Both the position numbers and the translations under genes were made by a program. The notes below the pieces were generated by a model that worked only from the letters and a program-made list of their open reading frames with translations, was not told the origin of the DNA and made no database searches. A stretch of DNA of 64,000 nt from Mesodorylaimus sp. YZB2_4 (lineage: Eukaryota > Nematoda > Enoplea > Dorylaimida > Dorylaimidae): assembly GCA_030248295.1 (NCBI GenBank), contig JASANH010000455.1, positions 62,001 through 126,000 on the forward strand, written 5' to 3'. Positions 1-12,700 of the stretch are shown here, piece after piece. Numbering within the stretch: the first letter of the stretch is position 1; each line of letters starts with the position of its first letter.

Positions 1-2777
1 GAGAGGTACAGGAGTACGATTCTGGCTGGTACTGGACAACAACATTATGAAATGAACTTTTTCAATAATCCGCTGAATGATTTCGAATTGACGACAGTCA
101 CGTCGAGCCCGTAAGTTTGGATTTGGTGGTTGGAGAGAGGGTCTTTGGGAAATGGAAGGAGGCTGAGGGTACATGAATTCCTGAATTTCAGATACGACGC
201 TTACAGCGGGCCTGTGATAGCCAGGCTCAACTATTGGGGTTACCCTGGAACACCAGCGGTGGCTGCTGGACGAATTCGCGATGGGCACGATTCTAGTTTC
301 TTGATCAATGTCGATTACGTGCCAGTTTTAGAATCGAATACCACTCTTATGGATGGTGGGTGAAAGTGAGTGTTGTAGTCGTCACTAGCTAGTACATATT
401 CTGGTTTCAGGGTTCTGCCCGCCAGGATGGTTCAGGGCTGGAACGGAGGACTGGAAGTCTTTCCAATCGTGTTTCCTCTATGTGCCCGGCGTGGCGACGT
501 TCAAGGAGGCCAATCAGTTCTGCAAGGTGGGTGCTTGGGTTCGGTAGGTTGATGCAAGACGTCTCCCAGGGACCATGTCATTTTAGGACCAAGATGCGTA
601 CATGCCGTTCTTCCGAGCCAATGATCGGCGACTGCCGGGAGTAGCGACGAAGGTGGACGAAATGAGTAGAAAATACGTTTTGCCCTACGAACGATATGTG
701 CCTTACGATGCGGTAAGGAAGACCTCGTTAGTCCTCGTGTAAGGTATGACGGTATGGCCTCGTTTCAGAATCGGGACGTCATATTTTGGATCAGCGGGGT
801 GAGCGTCCCCCCAGAGCAATGCGGTTACTTGTCCTCTCGAACAGGCGAGATAGGATACTACAACTGCGAGGATCTATTGCCGTTCATTTGCGAAAAGGGT
901 AAGTGCTGTGATGTCATTGTTTTGGGCCGGAATAACAAAGCTATCGATTTTAGGACCTGGGCAATATGGAGAGCCAGTGTTTTGGACACCAGCAGGAATA
1001 GCAGCCCTTGTCATCGGCCTAATCTTGCTGTTGGTTATCGCCATTATCGTAGTTATGTGGTACGTGAAGTCGAGGCGACGTACGAAAGAATTTTTCGAAC
1101 GAAAAACTTCATTGCGCAATTCGATTCGATCAAACAAGATCGCTGCCGAAAAGCAAGAGCAAAGTAAACGTAAGTTGGAACAAGAAAAGAAGATTCGTCC
1201 GCCTTCGCAAGCAATATCATCCGGAAATCGAAGTCCAGACTTGGTGAAAGAAGCTCATAGAAAATTGGTGCTGGCTGGGAGCAAGCATAGTTTGGTGGCT
1301 GATTCGAGTATGAGAGCGAATAAGCCGAGCAGCCCGAGCTCATTGACGAAAGTCAGCGAGTCGAAGACCAGTTTGGACAGCCAGTCGTCGACGACGTATT
1401 TGGCATCGACCAGGCCAGCTACTACAACAACGGGTGATAGTGGACGAAAGAAAGTGTCAGTCCCGTCTGGCACAACATCGGCGTACAGAAGTGACTATTC
1501 GCCCAGCGATACTACGCCAACTTCCTATTTCTCGTCCTCGGCTTATAATAATAAATCGGTTCCATCGCTGTCTAGTTTCAAGAGCCCAGTCGATTCGAAG
1601 TCTATGACATCAATCAACTCGTTGCTGGCCAATTTGGCACCTAAGAAAAGTAAGCGTCGATAAGTTTTGGGGGTTTCTATGTCGCGGAGGGTCTTGAACA
1701 GTCGGACTCAGAAGTTGGTAGGTTAGAGAACAGTTTTTGTGGGCAGGGCTTCGTGAAATGTGAGCTGTTGGGACACTGATGATTAATTATTTATGCTTTT
1801 TTTCAGCATCACTAACGGCCGATGCGGAAGTGAAACTGCGGCCCAAGTCAATGTTTAGCCGACGTGCCGAGAACAGAATTTCTGATGCAACCACGACGAC
1901 TGCCACTGCAACTTGCTCAACGTGCCAAACGGATCGTACAACAGACGTCAGTTACGATCCTTCAGTAACGGAAGAAGACAACGAGAATCGTACGACCTAT
2001 AGGAGCAGCATGGACTCAGAACAGGCGACGATCACGAGAGAATCGGCCGTGTCGTCCAGTCAGAGTAGGAATTCGACGTTGACCGAAGAAAGCGAAGTGG
2101 CCTCTACTGTGGGCGAGGATACGGACGACGCCAGTCAGTGTTCGACGTGTGTGGTTGACAGTCGACCTTCGTCGAACCGAACTCCAGACAAACGACCACC
2201 ACCAATCAGTCAAGATCAGAGACTTCATCGGGGCAAGTACTACACGAGGGCAACTTCCATTTCGTCTGATTCAACACCTCCGTCAGCGAGTGGCCGCCCG
2301 ATTGGTAGCGATTCGGTGATCGAGGAAGAGAATACGAGGGAGTACTCGCAGGGCTCACCCTCTCTAGCCGCCCCTGTACGTCATTTCGAACAAAGGGTCG
2401 GTAATAGTCCGAGACGATTGGACAATATTGCCTCGGCTGCTAATCGTGCCGCGGGTTTCGCATCTGGACCGAAGAAGATGGGTATTCTTACTGCGTCCCA
2501 AGACTCCCTGTTGACCACTTCTACTTCATCCTACGTGGCATCTCCTGTGCCTCCGTTGCCACCACCGCCTTCCTACCATTCCTTCACTCATCTTAATATC
2601 GTGTCCACACCTACATCAGCGAGCAGCGGGAAACGGACTGTGACCAATGGCAGCAACTGGAAGTCGCCATCAGCAGTGCCCAATTTGAGCAGCTTCAGCA
2701 GGTCGTCCAATTACTACGATTATCGAGACGAGACTGAAGATAAGGATAAGCCACTTCCTTTGGAGACTGCCATGTGA
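1..2777 (+). CDS. C-type-lectin-domain single-pass membrane protein, 5' end cut by window
   Basis: Exons read as 1-110, 192-355, 411-526, 587-712, 769-898, 954-1649 and 1807-2777. All have GT-AG borders and agreeing phases, and introns 2 to 5 are only 55-60 bases. After an N-terminal extracellular part, exon 3 opens with FCPPGWFRAG and the cysteines of a long-form C-type lectin domain, which ends WISGV...CGYLSS...CEDLLPFICEKG. The EPN or QPD sugar-binding triplet is not visible, so calcium-dependent sugar binding is doubtful. A membrane helix (about GIAALVIGLILLLVIAIIVV) follows, then a basic juxtamembrane stretch and a cytoplasmic tail of about 500 residues rich in Ser and Thr, with a proline run (PPLPPPPS) that could bind SH3 or WW domains. 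The inferred role is a cell-surface recognition or adhesion receptor with an intracellular scaffold tail. The start codon lies left of the window. Domain and topology are secure; partner and function are unknown. Confidence 0.85.
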
Positions 2778-3762
2778 GCTGTCCTTATGTACATATGGTG
2801 AACATGCGGCTGTGCAATTTTGGCTCGCATTTAGGTTCTATTTATTGTTAAATTGTTATTTTGCCAGTTTTTTGTAATGTTCATAATTGTTGGTAGAGTC
2901 TTCTGGCAATCGAGGGAGGAAACACTTTTAGACAGAAGAAATGGCTTAGATTGGGCTTAAGAAACAATGAAATCTAGGAGCCCCTTTGTGACGGGTCACG
3001 GCTGTCTTATCTGATGCTGCATCCTGGCAAGAAACAGAAATAGATTCTTTAAGGACCCATGTTCAAGCTTTTTTGCAACACATATCAAGTCATTTGACCA
3101 TTCAGCCACAAGGGGATTAATAGGGACTGAATCGATAACGATTATGCCAGTATCGACTAATCGTAAGCAAAACAGTCTGATCGTGTCACATGTTGGTTCA
3201 GTATTACATTTTTGATGCGACCAGCTGCGACCTAAGAACACCAGCCCTGCAATGAAACGTGGTCTGAAGGAAGTAACGCTCGGCCTCGCTTTGCACTGTT
3301 GGACAGATTCGTACGATGTAAGATGTGGGGCAAAGAAATATGGCCCTTACTGACGAGTGTATTTTGCCCGTGTGGATCTCGATTCCAGACTCGGTGTGGC
3401 GAAGCGCCAGATTTCATTTCTTGCAGCGTCACGCTGGCACATCGTGATGCTTCAGAGAGCTACCACACGACCTTTCGATTTGGAATTTTGAATGGGCCAT
3501 GATTGCCTCGGATCTACGATGTTATTCGTCTGTAATTTTTACAGAATCATGGCGTACTAAATATTGATTTGTGGAATATAAGGCACACGCTATGAAGTCA
3601 GTAATGGGACCACTCTCAAGGCCTAGCAGTCCCTCTAAACGACAGCAGAGTTGCCACTGGCGCAAAAAGACACAGTCAAACAGGTGGGAGTAGGTCAGGT
3701 ATTTGGTGGGTGGGGTGCCGTCCTCGGTTGCTTCCTCTAGAACCTCCAGACAAGTCAACAGA
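2778..3762. other. Intergenic stretch, no gene recognised
   Basis: Lies between the lectin stop codon and the broken kinase. It holds the presumed 3' untranslated region of the lectin gene. Open frames are short and carry no recognisable motif. The minus-strand frame at 3522-3758 may be the decayed C-terminal end of the kinase relic next door, but I cannot align it with confidence. Confidence 0.5.
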
Positions 3763-4911
3763 TCAGTTTTCTCCTGTCAGCACTAGCCACTGACACAGAC
3801 CTCGCGACATCTCGCCGTATTGCGTCTCCATGCCCTCAGACAGTCGATCGCGGAAGGCGCGCTTTATGTTCGACACTTGGGCTTCGTACTCAATCGTCCG
3901 CCTTCGAAACTCGATCAAAACATACAACAGGCTTTGCAGGTCGGTCCTTCGTCCCTGGTCCAGGCCCAGGTGCGCCACCACGCACGCTTACCATATTGCC
4001 GAGGAAACCTGGCTGCCGCCGGGCCTGTCGCATACTGTAGCGATTTCCTAATTCCATCTCATACTTTTTCTCTGGGAAACGAACCTTCCGCATCCTCTTC
4101 TCACTTGCTACAAACCCAAGCAATAGGTCTTGCACCTTTCTCTTCCCATATTCCTTTCATCTATGCCTTCACCGCTGCTCTGTATGTGTCAGTGTTGAGA
4201 GTAAAGCACTCATAGAAAGGTGGTTCTGGTTCCTTTCTCGCATTATACCACAGGGCCTCTTTCAGCGCAAGCGGGCCTAGAAAGCCAGAGCGTGGGGGCC
4301 CGATCGAGCCCTAACCAGCGAGACGTCACACCGCACTCGATGGACCCTGGCCAGTCCAAAGTCGATCAGATGCACTATTCGATCTGTCGGCGACGATCTC
4401 CAATGGCAAAGTTGGACGGTTTGATGTCTCGCTGGATGTACCCGATTTCGTGCAGCGCCTGTATGGCCTCGATGCATTGGATCGACAGCCTGGCCACCGT
4501 CTCGTCTTTGAAACGCGATCCGGCACGGCCCATTGCAGATCGTAGAGGTTTCGTTCTAGCAGCGTTACGACCACGATTGAGGCGCGTCTGGGAACCAAGG
4601 CGGATCCGAGAAATCGACAGGCGTGTTGGGTCACCTTTCGCAGTTCCGGCAGCACCTGCAGTTCCATCTAAAACAAGATTGGCGAGTTAGACTGATTACT
4701 CGATTACTCAATTACGGAATCCCCTAATGAACTTGCCTTCAGGACTGGCTTCTTCCCGTTCGACGATTCCATTTTTACGGCTCACTGGTCGCTCGTAGCC
4801 ACGTCGGCCGCCACGTACCGAAGCCACCCGAAGCCACCCGCAGTCAACAGTCGCACGATCCTCCACCCGAGGCTGGTTTCCTCCGACAATGATTTCTTCG
4901 GGCTCGAACAT
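3763..4911 (-). pseudogene. Broken CK1/TTBK-family protein kinase
   Basis: Read on the minus strand, kinase motifs appear in the right order but in shifting frames. These are a glycine loop (TAGGFGWLRY), the lysine strand AVKMESSNGKKPVLK, the segment MELQVLPELRK...CRFLGS, RNLYDLQ, RFKDETVARLSIQCIEAI, a catalytic loop QRDIKPSNFAIG, then LIDFGLARVHR and, further on, RTDLQSLLYVLIEF. This order and wording match casein-kinase-1-like kinases of the tau-tubulin kinase branch. A TGA interrupts the lysine strand (about 4775). Frames shift between AVPDR and FKDETVAR and again before the DFG motif, and the HRD histidine is Gln. A GC-AG intron (donor AAG then GCAAGT, acceptor TTTTAG) sits before MELQV, so this is a duplicated, not a processed, copy. 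CK1-type kinases are greatly expanded in nematodes. Sequencing error could mimic one break, but hardly all of them. Confidence 0.78.
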
Positions 4912-6094
4912 GACGCTTATGGGTAGCTCTGTTGCACCGATTGAAGGGTTGAGAACAGATAGTTTTGAACCTGAAATCCTAAGAATGTCGGTCTATTTAC
5001 GCCAACCCAAGCATGCACTACTGTTGTCCTTGACCGACACCAAGAACTGAAGGACTCTGAAACCTCTCTCGGCCAACAGCACGTCACTCATTGTCAATAT
5101 CGTCAGAAACCTATCACGGCACTCCAACTGCTGCACCTGCTCTGCCTCTTTCTTCGCTTACCACGCCACGCCCTCGCTTGTGTTTCTAGGCAGCAAGCAC
5201 CGAGCTCGATCGGGTGGAAAACGCTCCCAAAATTTGTTAACGTGTCAGGGTCAATTTCGGCTTTGACTATTTTGTCCATGATGATTCTTCAAGTCCTCTT
5301 TGGTTAGGAGGGGCTTTCGAATCGATATTGTTGGTTTGTAAGTTTATCACATGATTTTGTTGGAGAAAAGTAGGAGAATCTAAAAGTTAGCCAAGAAGAC
5401 GAGTGCATGCCCACATCACGCGCATATGCCAAATTACCAGGCTCCTTCAAAGTTGTTTGAAGAATCTTGGCCTCTCGGGGAATCTTGGGAGTGGAAAACC
5501 AAAGAAAACAGGAAATGTGCGTAAGCTAGTTAGCAGTGCATGCGCTTTGCATTTACGCAGATCGCTATTTGACTTGAACGTTGTAAGCTCTGCAATGGCC
5601 GAAGGGCAGGAGAATGCTTATCTTGAACATCAAAACGTAACACGCCCATTAGGACGTCTACGTGCAGGTCCTGCTAGAAACGCGAATACTAGTCAAGTTC
5701 AAAGTCAAAATTCGTTCAACTGCTGCTAGAACAGATTTAAAACGCAGGTGTTCGAAATGAGACTCGGGGCCAACTGCCTCTCGAATCTTCCTCGCCAGCC
5801 CGGCACTCGATCAGTTGTATTGAAGGGAGTATGTGTGGACAAGAAATGAAGGAAGCATAAGAGCTCATTCTTTTTTCGACTCCTTGCTAAGAAGGATGAA
5901 CTAAGTTTCGACTGTGTTGAATTTGAGCGAGGAAGGAGGCAGTTCGTGGGGCTCGCGGCGGCTGTTGTTTGAAGAGACATCGACCAAGCAATTCGTTATC
6001 TTTGATGCTTTTCACTTATCCCGTACCGCCCCGACACCCACCAGCATCGAATCGTGCTCTTATCGTCTGGCAAAGCAAACATTACAAAAAAATC
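4912..6094. other. Intergenic stretch with a diverged repeat fragment
   Basis: No supported gene. About 5156-5245 resembles 38967-39050: both share CTTGTGTTT, then GCAGCAAG, GTGCTCGA or GAGCTCGA, and AACG(C/T)TCCCAA in the same order and spacing. They look like two old copies of one repeat or gene relic. The rest holds short frames without motifs and the presumed promoter of the F-box gene. Confidence 0.45.
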
Positions 6095-9000
6095 ATGGAG
6101 TCCATGCCCGATCACGTCCTTTTGGCCATATTCAAACCATCATTGGTCCAAGATCGAATGCTCTCTTTGCAATTGGTCTGCAATCGATGGCGTAATTTAG
6201 CATTCTACAACTTGGCCAAGGACTTGGGGCCAGTTTTGGATGTAGGTCTATTCGAGAAGATGAGCATTGTGGGTGTGACGAACAGAAACGATCGAGATGG
6301 CAGATTCTTGGAATCATCGGAATTCCTTCGAAAACTTTTGCGATTCCTATTTGAATTGTCTGAAACAGACTGTTTTAAAAGTGTGAAATTCTCAGTTAGT
6401 CGAGAAGTAGCCAGTTATCCGGAATGGTTTATCGATGAAGATATTATGAATCTGATACACGCTCACTGTCCAAGTGTGCACACCTTCGACTTTGGCAGCG
6501 CCCAAGTGGAAGCGGAAGCTTTGGCGAAGCTACTGCAATTTAAGAATCTGAAGGTACAGTAAGTTCTTTTTGTACAAAGAATTGGAAGAAGTGTTTGTGC
6601 GCACAATACAGCTTTTTAAAAGAGATTTCTATTCTGGTCTCAAAAACATCTGCAAAACATGATTCCATCTTCAAAGCTGTCAACAAAGAGTGAGGCTGAC
6701 TCTGTTTTCGAGTACATTTTCAAAGCTCTGTTACAAAAATGTTTGATTTTGTACACTCAACCACGCAGAGTGTAAACTAAGCTGGTCAAAAATAGATTTC
6801 ATTCGAGCTCGAGAGGCTAACGTGCTTGGAACGGCGACTCGAGAATCGAGCTAGCAAAAACTTTCTCACGTCTCTCTATTGAAAGACGAACTGGCAGCAG
6901 TTGGCGCATTGAAACAGTCGTGGAATGGCACCCGGTTTTCTGGCGAGCTATGTTGTGTCTAGTGTGATATCACTCACCGAACTTGAGCAGACGTTTGATT
7001 TACCAAAGAATGCACGGATTGTGTCAGGGTTGCATGTCGGGAATGGGGGTTACATTGTCAGGGAGGGCAGGGCAGGATTGATTAGTGATTGAAGAATAAA
7101 AGGTGCAGGGGAAGGAGCGGCGGCCTAGAAGCGCCCATCGGTGGTGCTCCCACCTGCCGCATCAGTGAAGCAGCGGTATTACCTATCTGAGATCTAGTAT
7201 GACAGGCTCAAACACAGCCGTCGCACGAGCTACAGCGAGTTTTACCTCACCCAAATTTATAAGCACATGTCCTCTTTTAACTACCGTCTCCTCACGGCAT
7301 GTTTGCTTATCTGCTTCTCTGATGCGGCAGGTAGGAGTGCCACCGATCATTTTGGGCGCTTCCATTGCACCTTGTGTTCTCCAGTCACCAGTCAATCCGC
7401 CTCCCCTCCATCACAATTTTATCCCATTTTCACACTCATATTTTTCTCATCACTCAAACGAACACACGCATTCCAGGCGCGAGAAATATAGGATACTTCT
7501 CTCCTCTGCTGCAGTACTCACCAAGTGGAGCAATATTTGAGATACGGGATTACAAACTGCTGAAGCGCTGCGCTGTGAAGTACGTTGGACCCCCAAGCCC
7601 AGCAGGTCGACCAAACTATACAGTTTGGTGCATGCATATACACCCAGGTCTCAGTCAAAGAACTAGTGACACTTATGGCCGCACCTAGTTTACCTCCACC
7701 GAACGGATATCGCACCACACACTGATGATGGATTCATTTCTTCCTCTTCCATTTTTAATATCCCTTTCTTTACTTTCAAGCATCTGGCCATGAAGCGCGT
7801 CGACGCCAGCTCGTCTTTCGTCCTTGAACTTCTCCAACTGGAATCGCTGAGAATCAGTGGCAAGCAAGCCCCACTGACCAACATTGTTTGTAACAAACTT
7901 CGCAACTTGGTCATCGAGGCTCCAGTGCCATCAGCCTATTTCGACCTTCTCACCACCCTGACCACATCGGCACCCTCGCTGGAACAGATCATTCGTAAGA
8001 CGGCTGGCGAACGTGAACCATTGCCCGGCGATGTGATTTCTCAACTCCGTTCACATTCTCGCTTAAAGGCATTTTCAGATCAGATGTTCTTTCTGAACGA
8101 TGACAACGCGCTGGCTCAGTTGATTGATACGAAATTGGCACATTTCGAGACTCTACGAATCTCCTCGGAGGACTGTCTTCGACTGAGCCAGCTGGGACAA
8201 ATGGAGAAATTACGTAAAATATTTATTGACGGCAAGAATTTGGAACCAGATGAGCTGGCCTCAGTCTTCTTGATCCCTACATTGGAACACGTCAGTCTAT
8301 CCTGGACATTCAAAGATGAAGGGCGTCCTTGTATCTTGGAAATTCTTGAGCCACCTACCCATAAAATGATAGACATTCGATGCAGTGGGTTGAAATCGCT
8401 TTATTTACACTTGGATTTTCTAAGCGCCAATGGACGCTCATGGGGCAAAAATTTAATCGTTAATGTTCTCCAACAATGTCCGCGTCTAAAACGGATAAAA
8501 AATTCTGATTGGCTTTTGGCACCAGACTACGTAGAATTGAGACAAGTGGAAAAATTTGTGGATGTTACACACGAAATCGACATAAATGTCAATGCGGGCC
8601 TGGATTTGTTTCAAATTTTGAACGTACTGTCAGTCCAAAACCAGGAATTCCTCACTGCAGACCCTTTCTGTTGGCACAATTTGACCCAGTTGTCAGTGTT
8701 CATCAACGAAGACTACTACGTGTGCGATCTGAGCTGTGTGAATGGTCTAACTTGCCCAAATTTAAAAAAATTTAAAGTTCAATCTGATAATGATGTCTTT
8801 TTCGAACGTTTTTGCGACATGAGCACTCTGGAACAGCTAAAGCGTATCGAAGGTGTCATCCGATTCGAGAATATCGATGCTGAGTTGGATTGGCTGGATC
8901 AAGTGGGCGAGCACAAAAAGTTCACTTGGCTATCCACCATTCAGACCACTCTGACGCCCAGCCTATTCTGCGACGTGCTGATGAGAGCGAGAGCACGCAT

Positions 9001-9157
9001 GCATGAGAATGGCTTCGAGGCACCAGCCATGGTCATCTACGTATCGACCATTGCATCGAGACGATTCCGAGCCACCGAATCGGATCGATCGAAATGGGCA
9101 GACGTGTCGAAGATCTTGTACACGAGTAGGATCATGCTCAGACTGTTGTGTGGGTGA
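6095..9157 (+). CDS. F-box protein with leucine-rich-like repeats
   Basis: Two exons, 6095-6553 and 7781-9157, separated by a 1227-base intron. The chosen ATG opens MESMPDHVLLAIFKPSLV, followed by LQLVCNRWRNLAF: a classic N-terminal F-box that would bind Skp1 in an SCF ubiquitin ligase. The rest (about 570 residues) is irregular leucine-rich sequence. Splicing at 6553/7781 joins KNLK to HLAMKRVDASS in phase 0 and keeps a leucine-rich unit intact, which is why GTACAGTAAG at 6554 was chosen as donor over the better-looking GTAAGTT four bases on. The second exon runs uninterrupted to the stop at 9157. The likely role is substrate adaptor; the substrate cannot be read. F-box families expand rapidly in nematodes, so one-to-one orthology is not claimed. 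Confidence 0.8.
7041..7432. repeat. Imperfect inverted duplication inside the F-box intron
   Basis: The left arm (7041-7173) and the right arm (7311-7432) are reverse complements with small gaps. Best-preserved blocks are GAAGCGCCC, ATCGGTGG, ACCTGCCGCATCAG and GAAGCAG; outer blocks GGATTGA and AAGGTGCA keep the same order. About 137 bases separate the arms. Transcribed within the intron, they would fold into a long imperfect double strand. Confidence 0.75.
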
Positions 9158-9737
9158 GGTGTGCACTGGCTGTATCGTCGTCCCCTTGCTGTGCTCCTGT
9201 GATGGCATAATATTTTCATTGTTGTGTTGTGTTCATGTGATGCATAGGGCATATTTTCATAGAAGAGCAGAGCAGCACTTAGTGGTGTGCCATTTTGCGG
9301 AGCATCGGACATATCGTATGCACTCCCATCAAGGACTCCCAATGGTACAGAGCCCCTACACTGCGCACGAATCAGCTATCAGTGCCTTCCTGGCCAGTTT
9401 GAAGCCTAGGTGAAGATACCGTTGAACCACCAAGTTCCCTTTCGATGAAAAGCTAAACTAAAAAATTGCAGATATAAGAAGGGGTGGCAGTGGGACTCAA
9501 TTCAGCCTACAGGTATTCTACCTTCATACTAAAGCTGGCGCTGGCTCAAACAAATTTTAAATTTTAAATCTGGCGCATATATGGCTCCGATCTTTGTACC
9601 TGCGCATCAAAACTCTTGTCAAGCGGTCTGGTGCGCAAAATTCTCTCCCTTCTTCGTTTTATTTTGTTTTATTTTTCCTTTTGTTTCGAGAGGTCGACTC
9701 CCTCTGTTTTCTCCAGAAATTTGATGGTATTATCAAA
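9158..9737. other. Intergenic stretch between F-box and hnRNP U genes
   Basis: No gene recognised. At its right end (about 9700-9716) a pyrimidine tract ending TTTTCTCCAG lies 22 bases before the hnRNP U ATG and looks like a 3' splice site, either for a 5' leader exon or for spliced-leader addition. Confidence 0.5.
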
Positions 9738-12700
9738 ATGACAGAAGATAAAATAACTCCGACATCAGCGGATAAAGTTGATGAGGCGGCGGAAAACGAG
9801 GATTCATCATCGACGGACGATGCTGTCAGTGATACTCAACTAGTTGACGAAGTCGCGGAAAATGTCGAAGAAAATGATGCCGGCGAGCATGACGTTTTGG
9901 AAGGAGATGGTACGTAAAGATATATTTCGATAGGCCTAATAGAAATTTCGTCACAATGCACAATGCAAGCAACCGAAGTAGGTGTACGCAGGCCTGATGT
10001 TTTGATGTTTCTTTTGCACATTTTCAGCCGCAGAAATTTGCCGCCAGAAGCCCATTGCGGATGATGAAGTAATAGATGGGGACGTTGAAAATGGGAAAAA
10101 GCGACGAATGGTGGAGTAAGTACTTGCAGGAAACAGTAAGATAGACAGCTGGACTTGAAAATGCTTTCAGTGACGATGACGATGATTTTTTCGAAGATTT
10201 TATCGATGATGATACGGCATATGAAAACGTAGACGAGAAACAAGTTTGGCTCGATGCATGTAAGTCTTACCAGTCAACGGATTCCAAATTCTTTCGCTCG
10301 GTCTTAAAATAAGTGTCATTGATGTGATTATAAAATACTAACGTGACGTATGAATGATAGAAACTGGAAAAGAACGGATATCTGAGACAACTATTTTTTG
10401 TTCTTTCCGCTTTCAACGAGCCAAACAGTTTTTGATGCCATCTAACGTCTAGTCTTGGTTTCAGATAACGCTGATCTCAATCTCAAGATATTCCCTCAGA
10501 ATCGTCTGATTGCTGAGCCCTTATGTGAGGATGGCTTCGCTTACATGATGGCCGGTTGTCGTGCAAGTTACGGAGTCAATCGAGGACGAGTCGGCTTCGA
10601 GATAAAGGTGGGACTTAAAAAAGCCTGATTCGTCATTGTGAAATAAAATATAAAATTTCTTTTTAAAGGTTTTGGAGAATTTGGACATTAGTCAAGTACG
10701 GCCTGAGGAAACAAATATTCCTCACGAATTGCGTGTCGGCTGGTCAACGGATACTGCGTCACTGCAGTTGGGAGAATCGCACTATGGGTACGGTTATTGC
10801 AGCGCCATGGGAAGGAAGGTCACTCAATGGAGGTTCGCGGGATATGCAGAGCCGTTTGGAGAGCCTGGTGATGTCGTCGCGTGCCTCGTCGATTTCGAAA
10901 AGAAAGAGGTCGAGTTTACGAAAAATGGTCAAACGTTAGGATTGGCCTTTACACTTGGAGAAGAATGGGACTCGACGGCTGGACCACCTTTGTTCCCTCA
11001 CGTTGCTTCGAAAAACGTTCGATTCGAAGCCAATTTCGGACAAGCTGTAAGATTACAGTATTGTTTTTGGCAACTTTTCGAATTGACTCCTGTTTAGGAA
11101 ACGCCTTGGTTCGGGTTACCAGAGGGCTATACGTTCATCAACGATGTGCCTTTAATTGAGCGGATACGCGGGCCTGTTCCACCAGAATCGAAGAGCGATT
11201 GTATGGTTAGTATCTCTGTGATATGTGGCTGTGAGATCTGATCTGATGTGTTTATTTGTTGCAGGTGATAATGATGGTTGGAATGCCGGGTTGCGGAAAG
11301 ACGACGTGGGTTGACAAATTCTGCCAGCAGCAACAAGAACAACGGTGGAACGTATTGAGTGCTCCGATGGTACTGGAACACATGAAGGTAAGAAGAGGGA
11401 AAGTAAGGAGTAATAAAAATCTTACGAGGCGGGAGGGGGAAGAGGAAGGAATACCGGCACTTTTGCTTATGCTTTTGCGGAATACCTTGGTCACCTGAGG
11501 ATCAAGAATATAAAAAGGCTTCCATTTTGCAATGGTAGTTAGCCGAAAATTTTGGCTGAGTCTAACAGCCAGGAAACTGAAAGAAAGAATGGGCCTCCTA
11601 GGATTTCTAAACACGATTAGGATCTTCTGGGACGATGAAGCAAGACTGAAGATCTTTCTCTAGACTTGCTGCTAGGAGCTCGGACTTTTTTCGTCAGAAG
11701 TGTGAAAAAAGATTCTACCGCATTGCGAGCTTCCATACTGGCATCAGCCTAAGCCCTGGATATGGCCTAGCTAGGCTTGCGATTATTGGATATGCCCGAT
11801 ATTTGAGCCTCTAATCTAACTATGCTTAAAAGTCTTGACAATATGCCTCTAGCCTAGGCTGATTGCGTTTAAAGATACAAGACCTTAGAGTCAGAAGTCC
11901 TAATCGTGAGCTTATCTACCACCCCCCCCCCCCAGTTGCTGAAAAATCTTTTTGAGATCCCAAATCCAGAATAGGTGCCCATGCTTATAAGAAAGAAAGA
12001 ACATGATTGTTGTTTTGTTTAGGTACAAGGCGTATCGAGGAAGAAACTAAGTCAAAGTCGATGGGACGTTATGATGGGCGCTACTGTCAAGTGTTTAAAC
12101 AGGTTGATGACGTTGGCGTGCCGAAAGAAAAAGAACTATATCATCGATCAGGTAGTAGTATATTGGTCTTCTTTTAGCATTATTCGCTCCATAAACATAT
12201 TTTTAGACCAATTGCTATCCTTTGGCAAGGAAGAAGAAAATCACAGCATTCAAAGACTTTCGTCGAATAGCGGTGGTAATTGTGCCGACTGCTGAAAATC
12301 ACGCAGACCGTTTACTGCGCCAAGGAATGATAGAAGGGAAGCAAATGCCCCCAGAAGCTATGCTCGAAATGAAAGGTACGTAGTATAGCTTTTTAGCCAG
12401 TTTATTTTACTTGCTCGATCCTACAGTACTATCCGTTCTTTTCAGCTTGCTTTACTTTACCAAAAGACGAGGATGAGTTATTTGATGAGATTCGATTCGC
12501 GGAATTGGACAGGGATGAAGCGCAACGGGTCGTCGATCATTACAACGAAGAAGGAAAAGCTTTTAAGCCTCCTGAACCAAAGAAACGACGTGGCGGAGAT
12601 TGGAGCCAAGAAAATCTAGGCGGATCAGGTTTGAGGAAGGATATGTCTGCTAATGCTATTCACGGATACGGATCAACTTCGCGGCCGGATGGATCGCTTT

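Noticed and set aside
908..1137. Frames on the minus strand opposite the lectin transmembrane exon
   Set aside because: Shadow of the well-supported plus-strand exon; no motif.
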